A DNA stretch of 64,000 bases from Acanthaster planci (Eukaryota; Echinodermata; Asteroidea; Valvatida; Acanthasteridae). Below are positions 23,901 to 35,010 of the stretch, in pieces. Each line of letters begins with the position of its first letter. The stretch's first letter is position 1. The stretch spans positions 1,399,156 to 1,463,155 of the forward strand of contig NW_019091389.1 of assembly GCF_001949145.1 (NCBI RefSeq), read 5' to 3'. A program made the translations under genes and the position numbers. Under the pieces are notes generated by a model that worked only from the letters and a program-made list of their open reading frames with translations, was not told where the DNA came from and did no database searches.

Positions 23901-26900
23901 CAATGACTCTACTTGACTAGATGTTCACGTCACCACATGATAGCTTGATGCATGAGGAACTTGACAGACAAGCGGTGAAGTTTGGTCTGTCACTTGTTCG
24001 TTGTACGCTGTGGATGCGTCAAGTTTCTTGGCAGTTTCCTGAGTCATCCTTTTGTGACTGACGACCTTTAGTCCAGAGCAGAGCAGTTGTTGCCAAGAGA
24101 CGCAACCACTGCTAACTCTGTATGGTCCCATCCCCCCCCCAAAAAAAAGAATCCATGACTTAAATACCATCTTATAACAAAATAAACATTCGCAATCCTT
24201 TCCCTCGACTTATCGCTACGGTTATCCCAGTTTACACATCTATCGATTGTCGTATGCACATTAGGTACCATTGACTGCATTTTCTTTCCGACCTCGCTCA
24301 GACCCAAGCGACTTAGAGCCAAACTTGGAGGGCATGATGTACTCTGTCTTAGAGACATGTCATCGGTAAATAGGCTTTACGTCGGAAATTACCTTAATGG
24401 GTGATCGCTATTGTGATTTCCTTGAGCGTATACTCTGCGGTTGCGAGGCACGAGGGCCCATTTGAGATTAAACGATTAGTGACGGAAAGTTAGGGCGTTG
24501 GCTCAGTCTGAAAGAATGAAAAGCTGTGATATATTATGCCTGGTTACATTTTCAGGTTTGTGAGAAGTTTGTTGAGGTTCTTAGGGATGGCAAATGCCAA
24601 CAGGTTTAGCTTTTGAAAAAGAAAGCGGGTGGTCTTTTTAATTTGATTTATGCGTAGGAACAGTTCTAAAATGCCAGCAACGTGTTGTGCGGTTGTCAGA
24701 AAGAGCCTGGCGCTGTACAGTCATGACATTTCACTTGTCTGCTTTGTACAGAGGAAAACACATGACATGTTGACAGGGATATCAAAGTGAATCATGGATG
24801 AAGGGAAATGATGTGACGCTACTTCATCTGTTTTCAAAAGAATGTCACTGGCGACGAAGTTGAAAATGATTCAGTGAGGGCCGGTATCTTGCATATAATT
24901 ATGCCAACCTCTGTTTGCCAATACCGATTTTTGTCCCCAGGTCTGTATTTCATTTCGATTACCATCGCATTAACGTTGTTCATTGCGAACACATTTTCCA
25001 CATTATTTGTTTTTCTTGGCTGTACTGCGACGCGCGCCCTGAGACATCCTTCCGTGGCGTCTGCAGGCATGAACATGACTAGTGCGTGCCACAGCCACGT
25101 TGTCGTGTGTGACCGGCATCGCTTGAGATACGGCCTGAAGCAGAGGTTGTTAAATGCAGGGTAGGAGAAACTTAGTCAGTGCTGCTGGGCCCATGGGGAG
25201 GAAATTACGAACACTTGGTATACCATCCACTCACGCCCGCCAAGGGACGCTCTCCTTCGATATTGCTCCACTCGTGTCTGTTCAATGTTGTCACGCAAAA
25301 TAGCAGCCTAACAGAAAGTGATGATGGCGCATTTTTCCAATCCATTTTCTTTCTTTTTTGAGATAATGTTGTACGGAAATTAATAACATGTGTTTGGGAC
25401 GAACAGTGAGAATTGGCCGTCAGTCAAAAAGTCGTGAGCCACACCTTCTGGGATGATGGCAAGTGTTGTTTTCAATTGTCTTGATGGTTAAGAGATGGCT
25501 TTGCGGGGATGGGCATGACTGTACTCTCATAGTTACCGGCTGACTTGTCATTGTACTCTAATGCAAAAATACATTGACATGTAGGACTGAAGCAAATGCT
25601 GCAGTTGCTTTTTTGTTGTCCCATTTTTCTGAAGGAAAGTTTGGTGGCAATAATTATTTAATCATGTTGACAATAAATTTGGGGGTAGGCAACTGAGCAC
25701 TAATCACGATATAGGCCCTATACAAAGGGGAGAACAATATCCGCGTGCATGCCGGCGTTCAGCCAACATAAGCACCTATACCCATGAGTAGTCTCTCTAA
25801 AACACGCATAACAAAATTGTATAAACAAAAACCGTTATCAGTATTGCCAGAGCCATGTAACACCTCACTGTCATCAGCCACTATTTATTTGTTAATTGTA
25901 TTATAGGCCAAATGAAGAGTGTTACGGTCGAACATACGCCGCTGTGTTGTGGTTCGTGATGTGGTGCTCTGGATTCCCGAGGACAACACCAAATTCCCCG
26001 TTCAAGTCTCATTTTTATGTAACCCCTGGCCACTTTTAGGATGCAATGCACGTGTTATTTACTACATGGGGGTTGGGATTTGTCGATTGTACAATTTAAC
26101 TTAAACGTGATTCATCCATTTCAAAGGTGGGCCACATGAATCACCCAATTTTGGCAATAATTTATTTCTGTTTTAAATCTCAGGCCCCGATGTTGTGATG
26201 GATGGGAGCTAATGCATAGTAGATGCGTGCCAGGTGAGACTCACTGGAGATTGCTGTGTAGAAAAAGATAAGGGGTTTGTTCTGTTTGAGAATGAAAAGA
26301 GTATGTTACTCTTTGTAACCAATAGCCATACAAGTTGATTGACTCTGGACAAGAGTGTAGGCCTATGGCGCCCATGTAGCAGCAGGCATAGCAGGGTATT
26401 TAACTTCTTCGAAACGAAGTTTGTATGCCATTGCACTCACGAGTTTTATATTTACGATGGACACATCAAAGTTGTTATCCTTATCTCGACTTTCAGGATT
26501 TTCAACATGCTGTTGAGAAAAAGTCACACAAACGATTAAAAACTTGTGATGTAGATAGGAAATCCTCCAAAGTCATTAAGTTCACTGTGGCCTATCCGTG
26601 TTGGGGTCCCAGGGACAGAATATTTTGCTGAAAACGAATCTACATTTTGTTTCACCCGTAAACGAAATGTCCCTCTCAAGAGATATGATGGTACCGTTTT
26701 GAAAGTGTCAGCACTTTCAATTTCTTAAACAAGGGGGGGGGGCAACTTACCCCGCCCCTTTACAGCTGGATATGCCACTGAAAGTTCGCCTTATATAGGC
26801 ATACTGAGACAGGAATTGGCGTTGTTATGAAGGCCAGGTGGTGTTTTTTGTTTTGTTTTGTTCTTCTTGTTGTTGTTGTTTTGCATTTTTAGCAGTTGGC

Positions 26901-27273
26901 TAATATCCGCTGTTTCGGATGGTCTGTCATTGACAAAATACGAATATGAAATGCTACAGTAAAATTTCTAGCCTTATAAAGGTTTTTAATGATTCTCTTC
27001 ACCCCGGCTCAAAGCTGCAATAATCATAGTCTTCCAAAATTAACTTTGAACTGTCCCTTGGGGGTATGGTCCCGGTTGCCCCTCTCTCCCGATTCAGGTG
27101 TCCTTTGTATATACTTGGCAAAGTATTGATTAGGCCTCTATTATCTGAAGTGTGCCGTGCAATTTTTGTAGTAGGCTGCAGACGATTTCATTCTTGAAAC
27201 ATTTGTTTAGGGTTTAGGCCTACACATCACGTTTGTTTCAAATGGTTTCTTTCATCTCTTCTCTTTTTCTCAG

Positions 27274-27468
27274 TATGTCCACATGGCTACTCAAGAAACC
27301 GTTTAACAGGGTGCTGGAAGCTGGTCTCGTCAGATTCGTCTTGGACGGAATCACGCAAGACGTGCCAGAGAGATAACCGATCGGATCTCGCAATCGTCGA
27401 TTCCATTGAGGAATTTGATCTTTTAATTTCATTGGGTCGCAATTGGCAGATCAGCATGCTGTGGATAG
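27274..27468 (+). CDS. Receptor exon: first half of C-type lectin domain 1
   Basis: The acceptor is CTCTTTTTCTCAG and the donor is GGATAG|GTAAGG, phase 1 in and phase 1 out. It begins YSRNRLTGCWKL after CPHG and contains SWTESRKTCQRD, SDLAIVDSIEEFDLL and a closing LWIG. That is the standard first half of a C-type lectin-like domain (CTLD): the Cys-x-Gly-Tyr opening, a Cys before Trp, Trp plus Cys in helix 1, LA-V-S-EE in helix 2, and the WIG core strand where the intron falls. The domain continues at 30468. It would be extracellular, as it follows a signal peptide. Confidence 0.88.
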
Positions 27469-30467
27469 GTAAGGTTACCAATGAAGAGCCATCTTTTTAC
27501 TGTCACAACGGCAGTAAAAAGTAAACCTACAAAACGTCAACAGAAAATGAGAAGCGTAACACTGATGCATAGGAGGAATATCTAGACAATGGAGAGGAAT
27601 GTTCAGACAGTAATTATGTTGTCTACAAATTACCAATATCAAACTGAAAACTGATTTTCTAGTTCCACTGACCTAGTAAGTCTTCTCTAATGATTCTTTC
27701 GTCAAGTGAAATTTTCAAAGCGGTATTTAAGTCATGACGGCAAAATCTGTGTCGTGTTCAGGTTTTAGAGGAGAAAGTTATTAGTGAATGACAAAGTAAC
27801 TCTCACACACTTTCTGCTAGTAAAAATGTTTTTAAAAATGAGGATGGAATTATTGTGGTCAGATGAGAACTGGTATAGAAATATTTCTGACTAAAATCGT
27901 TTTATTCCACTATGTTACAGTCCAAGGCGAAGTCTAATTACACATGTATAATATCTTTGGATTGTTCATTTACAAATTGCAAATCACTTAATTAAGGGCG
28001 TAGAATCAAGTCCACAATGGGGGGAGGTTTGTATTCGTCCCCACACGTGGAAAATTGGTAAAGTGGACCACTGTTAACGTTGTATTACAGCTATATTCCG
28101 CATTATAACCCTCGTTTCAACAGCTCTGCTATGAAGTCTTGTAACTGCGTGGCTGGCTCTTCTGTACGATTTGGTATACAAAGTGACATATGGAACAGAC
28201 AATCTGATTAAGTGATGCAGTTAGTGTAGGAATAATCTGTTACACCGATTTCTTCCATCAGGAACAGAAATGACCCCGTGGGTCTCCATTGCAATGTTGG
28301 ACCGTTATCAGCGTTCGGATAAATCCAGTAGTGCTTACGCTGATACACTATTGTTTGTTATGCCACGGTCATAGAGAGTGAATTTTTATTGGTCGCGAAT
28401 TGATCACGTGATGTGCTACAAGCAAACATGTATGGTCCTTTCTTTATATTTATGCAAATTTTATTCGCGGCAACTGAAAACGAGGCTGTAGGGGACTCGT
28501 ATGTCACGATGGCTGCAAACAGAAGGGATCTTCCGTGGTTCCCAAGATAACCTTCGGGTTTGTGGAGGATTACGTCAAAAAGGGCTCCAAAAGCAGTGGA
28601 GAGCAATAATTTGGTAAAGGCTTCACGTATTTTTCAGAAGCCTACATTCATAATCTGAAGAATAAGCAGTTTATTAATGGGATTTTATCTGGGACCTTTT
28701 GTTGACGTTGCATGCATGCACCATTTATGTCTAGGCCTAAACGGCCGGTTGTCGCCACGATCGAGCAGTGTGAAGACTTTTTTGTCATTCAGCGGTTTAC
28801 CTTTAACGACTGGGATGTTTCCTTTCGAAGTTCAAAATAAACCTTTTCGACGTTCGCATTGAAAAGGTTTATTCTATAGATGCTAATTCGAAAATTACAG
28901 ACGTTATTTCATTTATGCTGGGCGCAATCAATCACGGAGGACGAAGGAAAAGACTGGATCAATCGAACTGCTCCAAAGTGCAATAACGTGTACGGTGTAG
29001 GGGCAGTGATTATGATTTTTTATACGAACAACTTAAGTGCCCAAAGAAGTCGTTTCAAAGTCAAAATCTACCTTGAATAGTGTCCCCTCGTCTCGTTTGA
29101 TCTTAACAATCAAGTTTTTCCGTAGGATATTGTTCTTTGGAAATCGATGAAAGCTAATTTCTGGCGATGGTCTTCGTTCGTGATTCCTACAACAGGGCAC
29201 TGAACAACGCTTCGTCATGGTCGCCAGCTCCGTGGAGTCCCTTATAGCCTCGTTTTCAGTTCCGTTGCGTAAAATTTCCATAAATATTAAGAAAGGCGAT
29301 GGATAAATGTAATCTTTCCCAAAGCTGATGTGTCGTGTCTACTGCGTTGTAATTGTGTAATCTTGAGTATGAAGGTTGATAGCCGCGGTCGTACTACGCG
29401 CCAATGATTGTCGATGTGCTCTGTGTGGGGACACTGAAACACTCTTTGTTCGCATGTGCTATTCTCTCCACTCTGACCATGACAAATACTTACGAGTTTC
29501 TGTTCGGGCATCCAGCTCTGCTCGTGGAATACGAGTATGCTCTGATCACTGTTTCTGCTGCAATCGCCATAGTTGTTTATATAGAATGCTAATATCGTCT
29601 CCCTTCGTCTGTTCTATAATCTTGTCAATACTTTTCAAAGGAATGTGGTGTAAATAATGTCTTGAAATTCAAGCAGTCGAGAAAAACCCAGTGCTTTATC
29701 GGAAGGTGTATCTGTTAAAACAGTTTTTTATAAGTCAAAGACTTCTTTAGCCCCCCCGGAAAAAAGGATATCATAATCAATAATTTTTTTTTAAATTTAA
29801 TATCTAATTCACTGTTCACGTGTTTCAATTAGTCAAAGGTAATAATTTCTCTTGCAGTAACATATGCACACATTACTCATGAAAGACTGTTCTAGTGAAA
29901 TTTATGACTGTGGTAAACCAAAACAATTGTTGGCTGCAGTGACAGAATCCATGGAGGCAAATTCGCCTCGAGTGTCATTTGCCCCCTCAGGTGTACAAAA
30001 CGCCATGGACCCCTACACCGCAGGCAACAATTATTTAGTGTACGCATGTATCATCTCATTTCAATTAGTTAAAATGTGCATGCACATAGTGTGCATATTC
30101 AAATAGGTCATTTCTAACAAGGATTTCAGTATCAGCAGTGGCCTATATAACTACCTCATCGGAACTCCATGTCCCAGGTTCCCCCATCAAGTTTGAAATT
30201 TCAAAATGTACGCAGCCTATGTGTATACAAGCAGCAATACATTTGTTTTTCATGCCCCCGTGAAATAATGTGTGCCTCCAAGAAATTTCATCCTAATTAT
30301 GTATCAGAACATTGCTGCTTCGTCAATTCAATTCCAAACTTTAAGCCTACAAGAAGTTGCAATTGAAATTTTAAAAATACGTTTTCCATTTGAGCATTCG
30401 AAGCTTGATTAACAAAGTGTTACTGCTACGTTGTTAGAATAATGACTGTGGTATTCTGTTTTGACAG
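27469..30467 (+). other. Receptor intron within CTLD 1, hosts THAP exon
   Basis: A 3-kb intron splitting the first CTLD. Just after the donor (27493-27521) is a perfect hairpin, CTTTTTACTG and CAGTAAAAAG with a 9-base loop. A THAP-domain exon lies on the minus strand at 29072-29218. At 28843-28875, AACCTTTTC / GAAAAGGTT forms another small inverted repeat. No sense-strand exon is seen. Confidence 0.7.
29072..29218 (-). CDS. THAP zinc-finger N-terminal exon (antisense)
   Basis: On the minus strand the ATG at 29218 opens 49 codons starting MTKRCSVPCCRN, then ISFHRFPKNN, and ending KRDEGTLFK at a splice donor TTCAAG|GTAGAT. This is the first half of a THAP domain, a C2CH zinc finger that binds DNA: the Cys pair near the N-terminus, the S-FHRFP block and the basic helix are all present. 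The usual Trp in that helix (R-W-x-x-x-I) is replaced by Leu. I did not locate the second half (Cys-Ser-x-His-Phe). It could be a nested THAP gene, or a remnant of a P-element-type transposase gene, which also starts with THAP. The frame is intact in this exon. Confidence 0.7.
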
Positions 30468-30692
30468 GATTGAGGGAGGCTCCTTTTGTCAAGTCCATGG
30501 TATGGGTCGATGGATCACAGTTCACCTCCACAGATGTTTTGGCTTCATTCATGCCACAAACTCTCTCCAGCGGTATCTCCTCATCTTCATCGACCCTGTT
30601 TAAGCAGGCCTGTGTTGCCGTTAACTTGACTAATGGAACCCTAGAGTTAAGGGACTGTTCCGAGCCCTTGGATTCTCTGTGTAAAACTCGCT
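30468..30692 (+). CDS. Receptor exon: second half of C-type lectin domain 1
   Basis: The acceptor is TCTGTTTTGACAG and the donor is CGCT|GTGAGT, phase 1 to phase 1. It joins to the 27274 exon as WIG-LREAPFVKS and contains VWVDGSQFTS, the conserved W-V-DG turn. It then has a long Ser-rich loop and three Cys, ending DSLCKTR. The EPN/QPD and WND calcium- and sugar-binding motifs of true lectins are absent, so this domain probably does not bind sugar in the classical way. N-glycosylation sequons NLT and NGT are adjacent. Antisense open frames across it are shadows. Confidence 0.88.
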
Positions 30693-32016
30693 GTGAGTAT
30701 GAAGACTGTTTGAATGTTAGTCCTCTGGGGCTTTTAGCTATACTATACAAAAAGAGTCTAAGACGTAAGTAGCTTGAAACAATTACAGAAATTTTACTTA
30801 TATGTATATTTTTTGTCGGCTGATGAGTGTACATTAGTAGTTATGCATGGTGATAAATCATTTTTCTTCATCAGTGATTCGAAATTTGTGGTTTAAGTCT
30901 TTCAACCAAGTTACTGCGACCAGTAAATTCCTGTCTTTTATCGCGGCACCCTCATAGCACTTGATAGCGTGCTGTTCAATTTATCACCGCCCGAAAGGAT
31001 TGCGTTTACTGACTTGTTTTATCAGGGCTTACATTTTTCCTTAGATTTTTTCACGAAATTTGGTAGCAGAATCAACATTCAGCGGTGAAGACACAATCTT
31101 GTTTCGACTATGCAGTGTGATAGTATATAAACTGTCTGCACATTTGCATTCATGCACAAGGTGAAAAAAATTGCACATTTGAATCATTGCCACTGTTATT
31201 CCGAACGAGGCCTTTAAAAACCAGCCAATAAAGGCGTTCGCGGCAGCAGGCTATGAATCGCAACCTTTTTCTTTCTTTTGTGGCTTTTTGGGAAACACAG
31301 AATACGAAGACGATTTATACAGTAGTAATATTTCCAGAAATTAACGAATATAGGCCTGTCTGAAAATCATCTAAAAAGGGTTCGAAAATATAACAGGACA
31401 GTTTTGAATTTATGGAAATGGAAGGAGTTACAGTTCGAATGCTGAACGAAAGCAGATAAACGATTCGCCTGATACAAGATGTAATCAGTATGGTATCATG
31501 CAGAAATACAAAATGTCATATCACAGCTTCTTGACAACGATCTATTGCCACACCCACTAAGGAAGATACAATATGACCCCCGTCCAAACTTGCTCTCAGG
31601 CAAAACTGTACATGAAGAAAATAGTGCCTCTCTGCTATGTTCCGCTGCACCTGTCCCGTTCCACCCATTTCCCCCCCAACTGCATTTGCTTGGCTGAAAG
31701 GGCAGGAAACAAGGACACCCCCTCATACCTCGTCAAAACTTCCGAGTGATCGTTCTCATGAATTGGACAGGTCCGGCTGGCAAGAACTCCTACGGTCTGG
31801 GGTTAGCCAAATTTGTTGCAGAATGGCCGACTCAGAACAGAGGTACGATGACTTCTGTATGCAAAGAACAAGCCGTGAAGCCCCCAGCCGACAGACCATT
31901 TGGCGATATAATAAGACATACGCCCTAAGGGTATTTGACAAGAAACTGGACAATGTCGGTAAGTGGAGAAGTCGTAACGTTCCCCTCCTTTGAAAATGAT
32001 ATGCCTTTTCTTCCAG
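30693..32016 (+). other. Receptor intron between the two CTLDs
   Basis: A 1.3-kb intron. It includes open frames around 31637-31993 that end at a good donor-like site (GTCG|GTAAGT at 31959), but no acceptor gives a usable phase; the only phase-1 candidate would create a stop at the junction. I read it as non-coding. Confidence 0.65.
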
Positions 32017-32220
32017 CCCAGTGTCCACGAGGTTTTGTTCTTGACTTCAGTGGCAACTGCTACCGATATGTGACCCAGCGGCCGGTACCGTGGAGCATGG
32101 CCCGTGCTGAATGTCGGAGAGCACCGGGTGGAGACCTAGCTGTGACCAACGAGGAACCAAGGAAAGAAAGTCAGTTACTCCTGGAGAGGGTTCAACCTAG
32201 AGTAACAGATCTTTGGATAG
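32017..32220 (+). CDS. Receptor exon: first half of C-type lectin domain 2
   Basis: The acceptor is GCCTTTTCTTCCAG and the donor is GGATAG|GTAAAT, phase 1 to phase 1; the joining codon with exon 30692 is Ser. It reads QCPRGFVLDFSGNCYRYV, then WSMARAECRRAPGGDLAV, TNEEPRKESQLLLE and DLWIG. It has the same plan as the CTLD 1 first half, with the intron after the identical WIG. This is a second, better conserved CTLD, and the shared split shows the two arose by duplication. Confidence 0.92.
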
Positions 32221-33230
32221 GTAAATGATACCGTTAGGTGTAGCTTTTTGGCGAATTTAAAGTGGTTTTTATTAATTATATTTAAAAAATTTTAACTTTT
32301 TAAACAATATGCAGAATGTAAAAGTTGTCGTTTTAATTAAATAATGGGAGAACAAAAAACATTTTTTGGCAAAACAGCCCCACCCTGAGAGGTATTTCAT
32401 TAACCTAGACACTTTGCATATTATCAGTGGCGTACATTTCAGGAGACATCGTCGCGCGCTGCTAGCGTGTCAATGCTTGCTTGTGTCGAGCTCGGAAAAT
32501 TCAGTTCTATTTTGGGGTGAGTTTAGAGATCATGCCGACCAGATTTGTTGCTGCAGCCTGCGAGCATTTCGCGGGCACGGCAATTGTGCCTGTCCAATGT
32601 CCTCGCCGTTCCAGACGTCCTAAAGGGTGCCTGACTATTATTGTGGGTTCTCAAAACGCATAACGCCATCATTTGTCAGGATTAAAACGTTCATTTTAGG
32701 GGTCACTAAAACTAACCACAACAAAGGGAATTTTATTCCATTTTCACATCCCCTATCGTGTTACTGGCATACCAGTTAATATTTTTAACGATGAAAATAA
32801 GGCATTATGTCTTTGAAAAGTGTGTGCCAGTTGTCGTGGAGTACTCAAGAAATTTGATTCAAACTAGGAAAATTATTTAGTAATTTTTGGAAATTAATCT
32901 CGTCATGTCCGCTTTTACTGGCGCAATGGATTTTATCCAGTTATTGACCTATTATACTGCTATGATAGATTTCTTCTCAACTGTCGTGGAGTCTCTACAG
33001 TAGGTGGATGAGGTCTGATTGCCAAGCAACATTATTTGTGGCCTTTTTTTCTCTTTTGCTTTTTTTGGGGGGGGGGCTCATTAGTCTATAATGGGGCTTC
33101 CGTTTCACATTTTCACGTTAGTTTATTGGTAAGATTTACACTATACGCAACTTATTTGTAGCGAAGGCAAATTAATACCATTAGGCAACTTGCATATTCA
33201 CGAGACAGTGCCTTTGATCACTGTTATCAG
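32221..33230 (+). other. Receptor intron within CTLD 2
   Basis: A 1-kb AT-rich intron. Near 32424 there is a CAGTGGCGTACA word of the dispersed CAGNGGCGTA family, and at 33065-33077 a G-run. No coding sequence is recognised. Confidence 0.75.
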
Positions 33231-33422
33231 GATTATACCACGAGACGCCCTCTGGCGTCTGGAAATGGGTAGACGGTTCAACACTGACGAACGATGTATG
33301 GAGGCCTGGAGAACCGACCAACCTTAGCGGCCGTAAAAAATGTGCAGAGATCGACTCTGGTGCACGCTGGAGCAACAAGGATTGCAATCGAAACTTTTCT
33401 TACGTTTGCGAAATACAGGAAA
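33231..33422 (+). CDS. Receptor exon: second half of C-type lectin domain 2
   Basis: The acceptor is TGATCACTGTTATCAG and the donor is CAGGAAA|GTAAGT, phase 1 to phase 1. It joins as WIG-LYHETPSGVWKWVDGST, then VWRPGEPTNLSGRKKCAEI, and ends RWSNKDCNRNFSYVCEIQE. This is a textbook CTLD second half with all expected Cys. EPTN stands where EPN would be and WSNKDC where WND would be, so a weak calcium/mannose-type site is possible but its key spacing is altered. NLS is a potential glycosylation site. Confidence 0.93.
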
Positions 33423-33706
33423 GTAAGTTTGTTTTCTTGTTGTAAATTGTCATTATGTTTTTGACTGGAGAAAGTAAAAAATAAAGAAAAACTTAACACA
33501 ATTAGAAGTTGGATAAAATTTTTATCCAGGAGGGTAAATTGTCTCCACGCTTTTTGAACTACCCAAAAATCCATTTTTTTAGCAAAATTTGACATTGCTC
33601 ACTATGCTCAGTAATGTCAATATTGCCGAGCAATGTTTCAGTACATTGTACAAAAAGAATATGCATGCTTATCGACGTTTCATTCCATTTGTCCAATTGC
33701 TGATAG

Positions 33707-33985
33707 ACAGCGAATGTTTTACGAGGACTGACGGTAGAGACTACAAAGGTCATGTAAACATCACTGCTGCCGGTGGCAAATGCTCCGATTGGAATCGAGA
33801 TTCCATGAGCGCCCTCAACCTCGACCCCATCTCGGACACTGAATGGCTAGCTCTGGAAGGCCATAATTACTGCCGTAATCCAGGCGGTCTAAGAGACTCA
33901 ACCTGGTGCATAGAAAACCAAAGTGAGGGGTCAGTGACCTGGAAACCTTGTTATATAGGCGAGCCACAAGTCTCGTGCATTAAAG
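33707..33985 (+). CDS. Receptor exon: kringle domain
   Basis: The acceptor is CCAATTGCTGATAG and the donor is TTAAAG|GTATTT, phase 1 to phase 1, so a whole kringle sits in one exon. It begins ECFTRTDGRDYKG, then GGKCSDWNRD, GHNYCRNPGG, STWCIENQ and VTWKPCYIGEPQVSC. All six kringle Cys are present in order (C1 ECF, C2 GKC, C3 NYC, C4 TWC, C5 KPC, C6 VSC), with the NYCRNP hallmark. Sequons NIT and NQS are present. The Asp-x-Asp lysine-binding signature of plasminogen kringles is not seen. Kringles are protein-binding modules, found in ROR and Kremen receptors among others. Confidence 0.95.
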
Positions 33986-34111
33986 GTATTTGTAATGACT
34001 TGTCAATAAAAAATACATGTACATGTATCATAGAATCACCGTGGTCTACTCATTCAGGTCAAAGCATTATATCTTTCTCTTTTTATCTTTTACAGTGATA
34101 GGGCCTATACC

Positions 34112-34154
34112 AAATGGTGTGAGACATTATTTTAATAATGCTTCACACCATTTA
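34112..34154. repeat. Near-perfect hairpin in intron
   Basis: The arm AAATGGTGTGAGACATTATT pairs with AATAATGCTTCACACCATTT, 18 of 20 bases, around a 3-base loop. It lies 16 bases after a splice-acceptor-like TTTTACAG (34089-34096) in the kringle-EGF intron. Confidence 0.8.
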
Positions 34155-34171
34155 GTGTATCACTGGAAAAG

Positions 34172-34380
34172 AATTCCCGTAAATTTACGGGAGATTACCT
34201 GGCAGTTGTCGGCGTCAATGATTTCCTGTAAACGTACGGTCACCGTAATTACAGACCTCAAGGGCGAGTTATACGAATTTTGCGGCAAACCGTTATCTTT
34301 AATACTCTTTTTTGCCCGAACCTTTACGGGAAATTGTTGGTTCCCATAGCTACCAGGTAATTTCAAGTAAATTTACCGGA
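34172..34380. mobile_element. Small inverted-repeat element with GTAAATTTAC cores
   Basis: The left side has the perfect 16-bp palindrome CCCGTAAATTTACGGG (34176-34191) followed by AGATTACCTGG. The right side, reversed, has CCGGTAAATTTACTTG followed by AAATTACCTGG. CGTAAA and TTTACGG words occur between them. About 209 bases long, with no coding content; probably a MITE. Confidence 0.6.
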
Positions 34381-34650
34381 AAAAGGTCTAAACATTACGC
34401 TTTTAATTAAATTAAACAGCAATTTTCCAAACTGCCTTTTAATCAGTGTTTCTCATACAGTCAGAACGATAATTACAAATAATTATTTTGTGGCAACGAG
34501 GGTGGTTAAAAAAGTGACGGGTGTTGCCCATCAGCTACGAAACGTGGAGCGTCATTCAGCACTTAATTGCATTTTCCTTTCTTTTCGTTTTAATTTTGAT
34601 TTGATTTTTTTCTTTCATTGTTTGTCCACATCTGTGGGTTTCCTTGACAG

Positions 34651-35010
34651 GGAACCAGCCAACACCTCGCAGTTTTGCTACGCCCTGCACAGACCGGCGC
34701 CCTTGCGACCGTGGTCACACATGCCATCCGGTTATACGGGAGTGTATCTGCCCAAGTGGCTACCAAGGAGATTTCTGCCGTGAGAGATGCAATCCTGGTA
34801 AGTTCGGCTATAACTGTGACGCCAATTGTCCACCGTGCCCAGGAGAAGAACCTTGCCACTATGTGACAGGCGAGTGTACACTCAAGGAAGAAGGTGATAT
34901 CACCAATCCACCAGGCGGCAAACCCACAGTACCATGCGGAGGGATATGTAGTGTAGCCGTGAGAGTCGGCTGTATCTGCGACAGCACTGATGGCTCTTGT
35001 CCCTGTCCTG
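34651..35010 (+). CDS. Receptor exon: EGF-like and Cys-rich stalk
   Basis: The acceptor is TTTCCTTGACAG and the donor is GTCCTG|GTGAGT, phase 1 to phase 1, 120 residues. After a short Pro-rich linker comes a six-Cys EGF-like domain: PCTDRRPCDRGHTC, ECICPSGYQGDFC. It runs into CNPGKFGYNCDANCPPC, the GKFGYNC pattern of EGF/laminin-type repeats seen in MEGF and scavenger-receptor F proteins. It then has a Gly/Pro linker and CGGICSVAV, CICDSTDGSCPC. It links the kringle to the membrane as a stiff stalk. No calcium-binding EGF signature is evident. Confidence 0.88.

Larger units (their letters stand above)
16104..27273 (+). other. Receptor gene intron 1, repeat-rich
   Basis: This 11-kb intron has no recognisable exon. 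It contains three tRNA-like SINE heads (21635, 22875, 23353), a long palindrome (19811-19839), a repeat beginning CAGGGGCGTAAC (19459), and a GAGTC-rich palindromic cluster (23818-23900). A phase-2-in/phase-1-out exon would have to lie here if exon 1 uses its second donor; I found none. Confidence 0.6.

Noticed and set aside
30409-30834. 141-codon minus-strand open frame
   Set aside because: Antisense shadow of the CTLD 1 second-half exon, whose splice sites and lectin motifs are clear.
31637-31993. Open frames ending at a strong donor-like GTCG|GTAAGT, considered as an extra exon between the CTLDs
   Set aside because: The only acceptor giving the required phase 1 (31836) would make a TAA stop with the T left by the previous exon, and the products resemble no domain. 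The two lectin exons join in frame without it.
34097-34349. Open frame after a TTTTACAG acceptor in the kringle-EGF intron, considered as a regular exon
   Set aside because: It has no donor before its stop and consists of foldback repeat sequence. Kept only as a speculative alternative 3' end.
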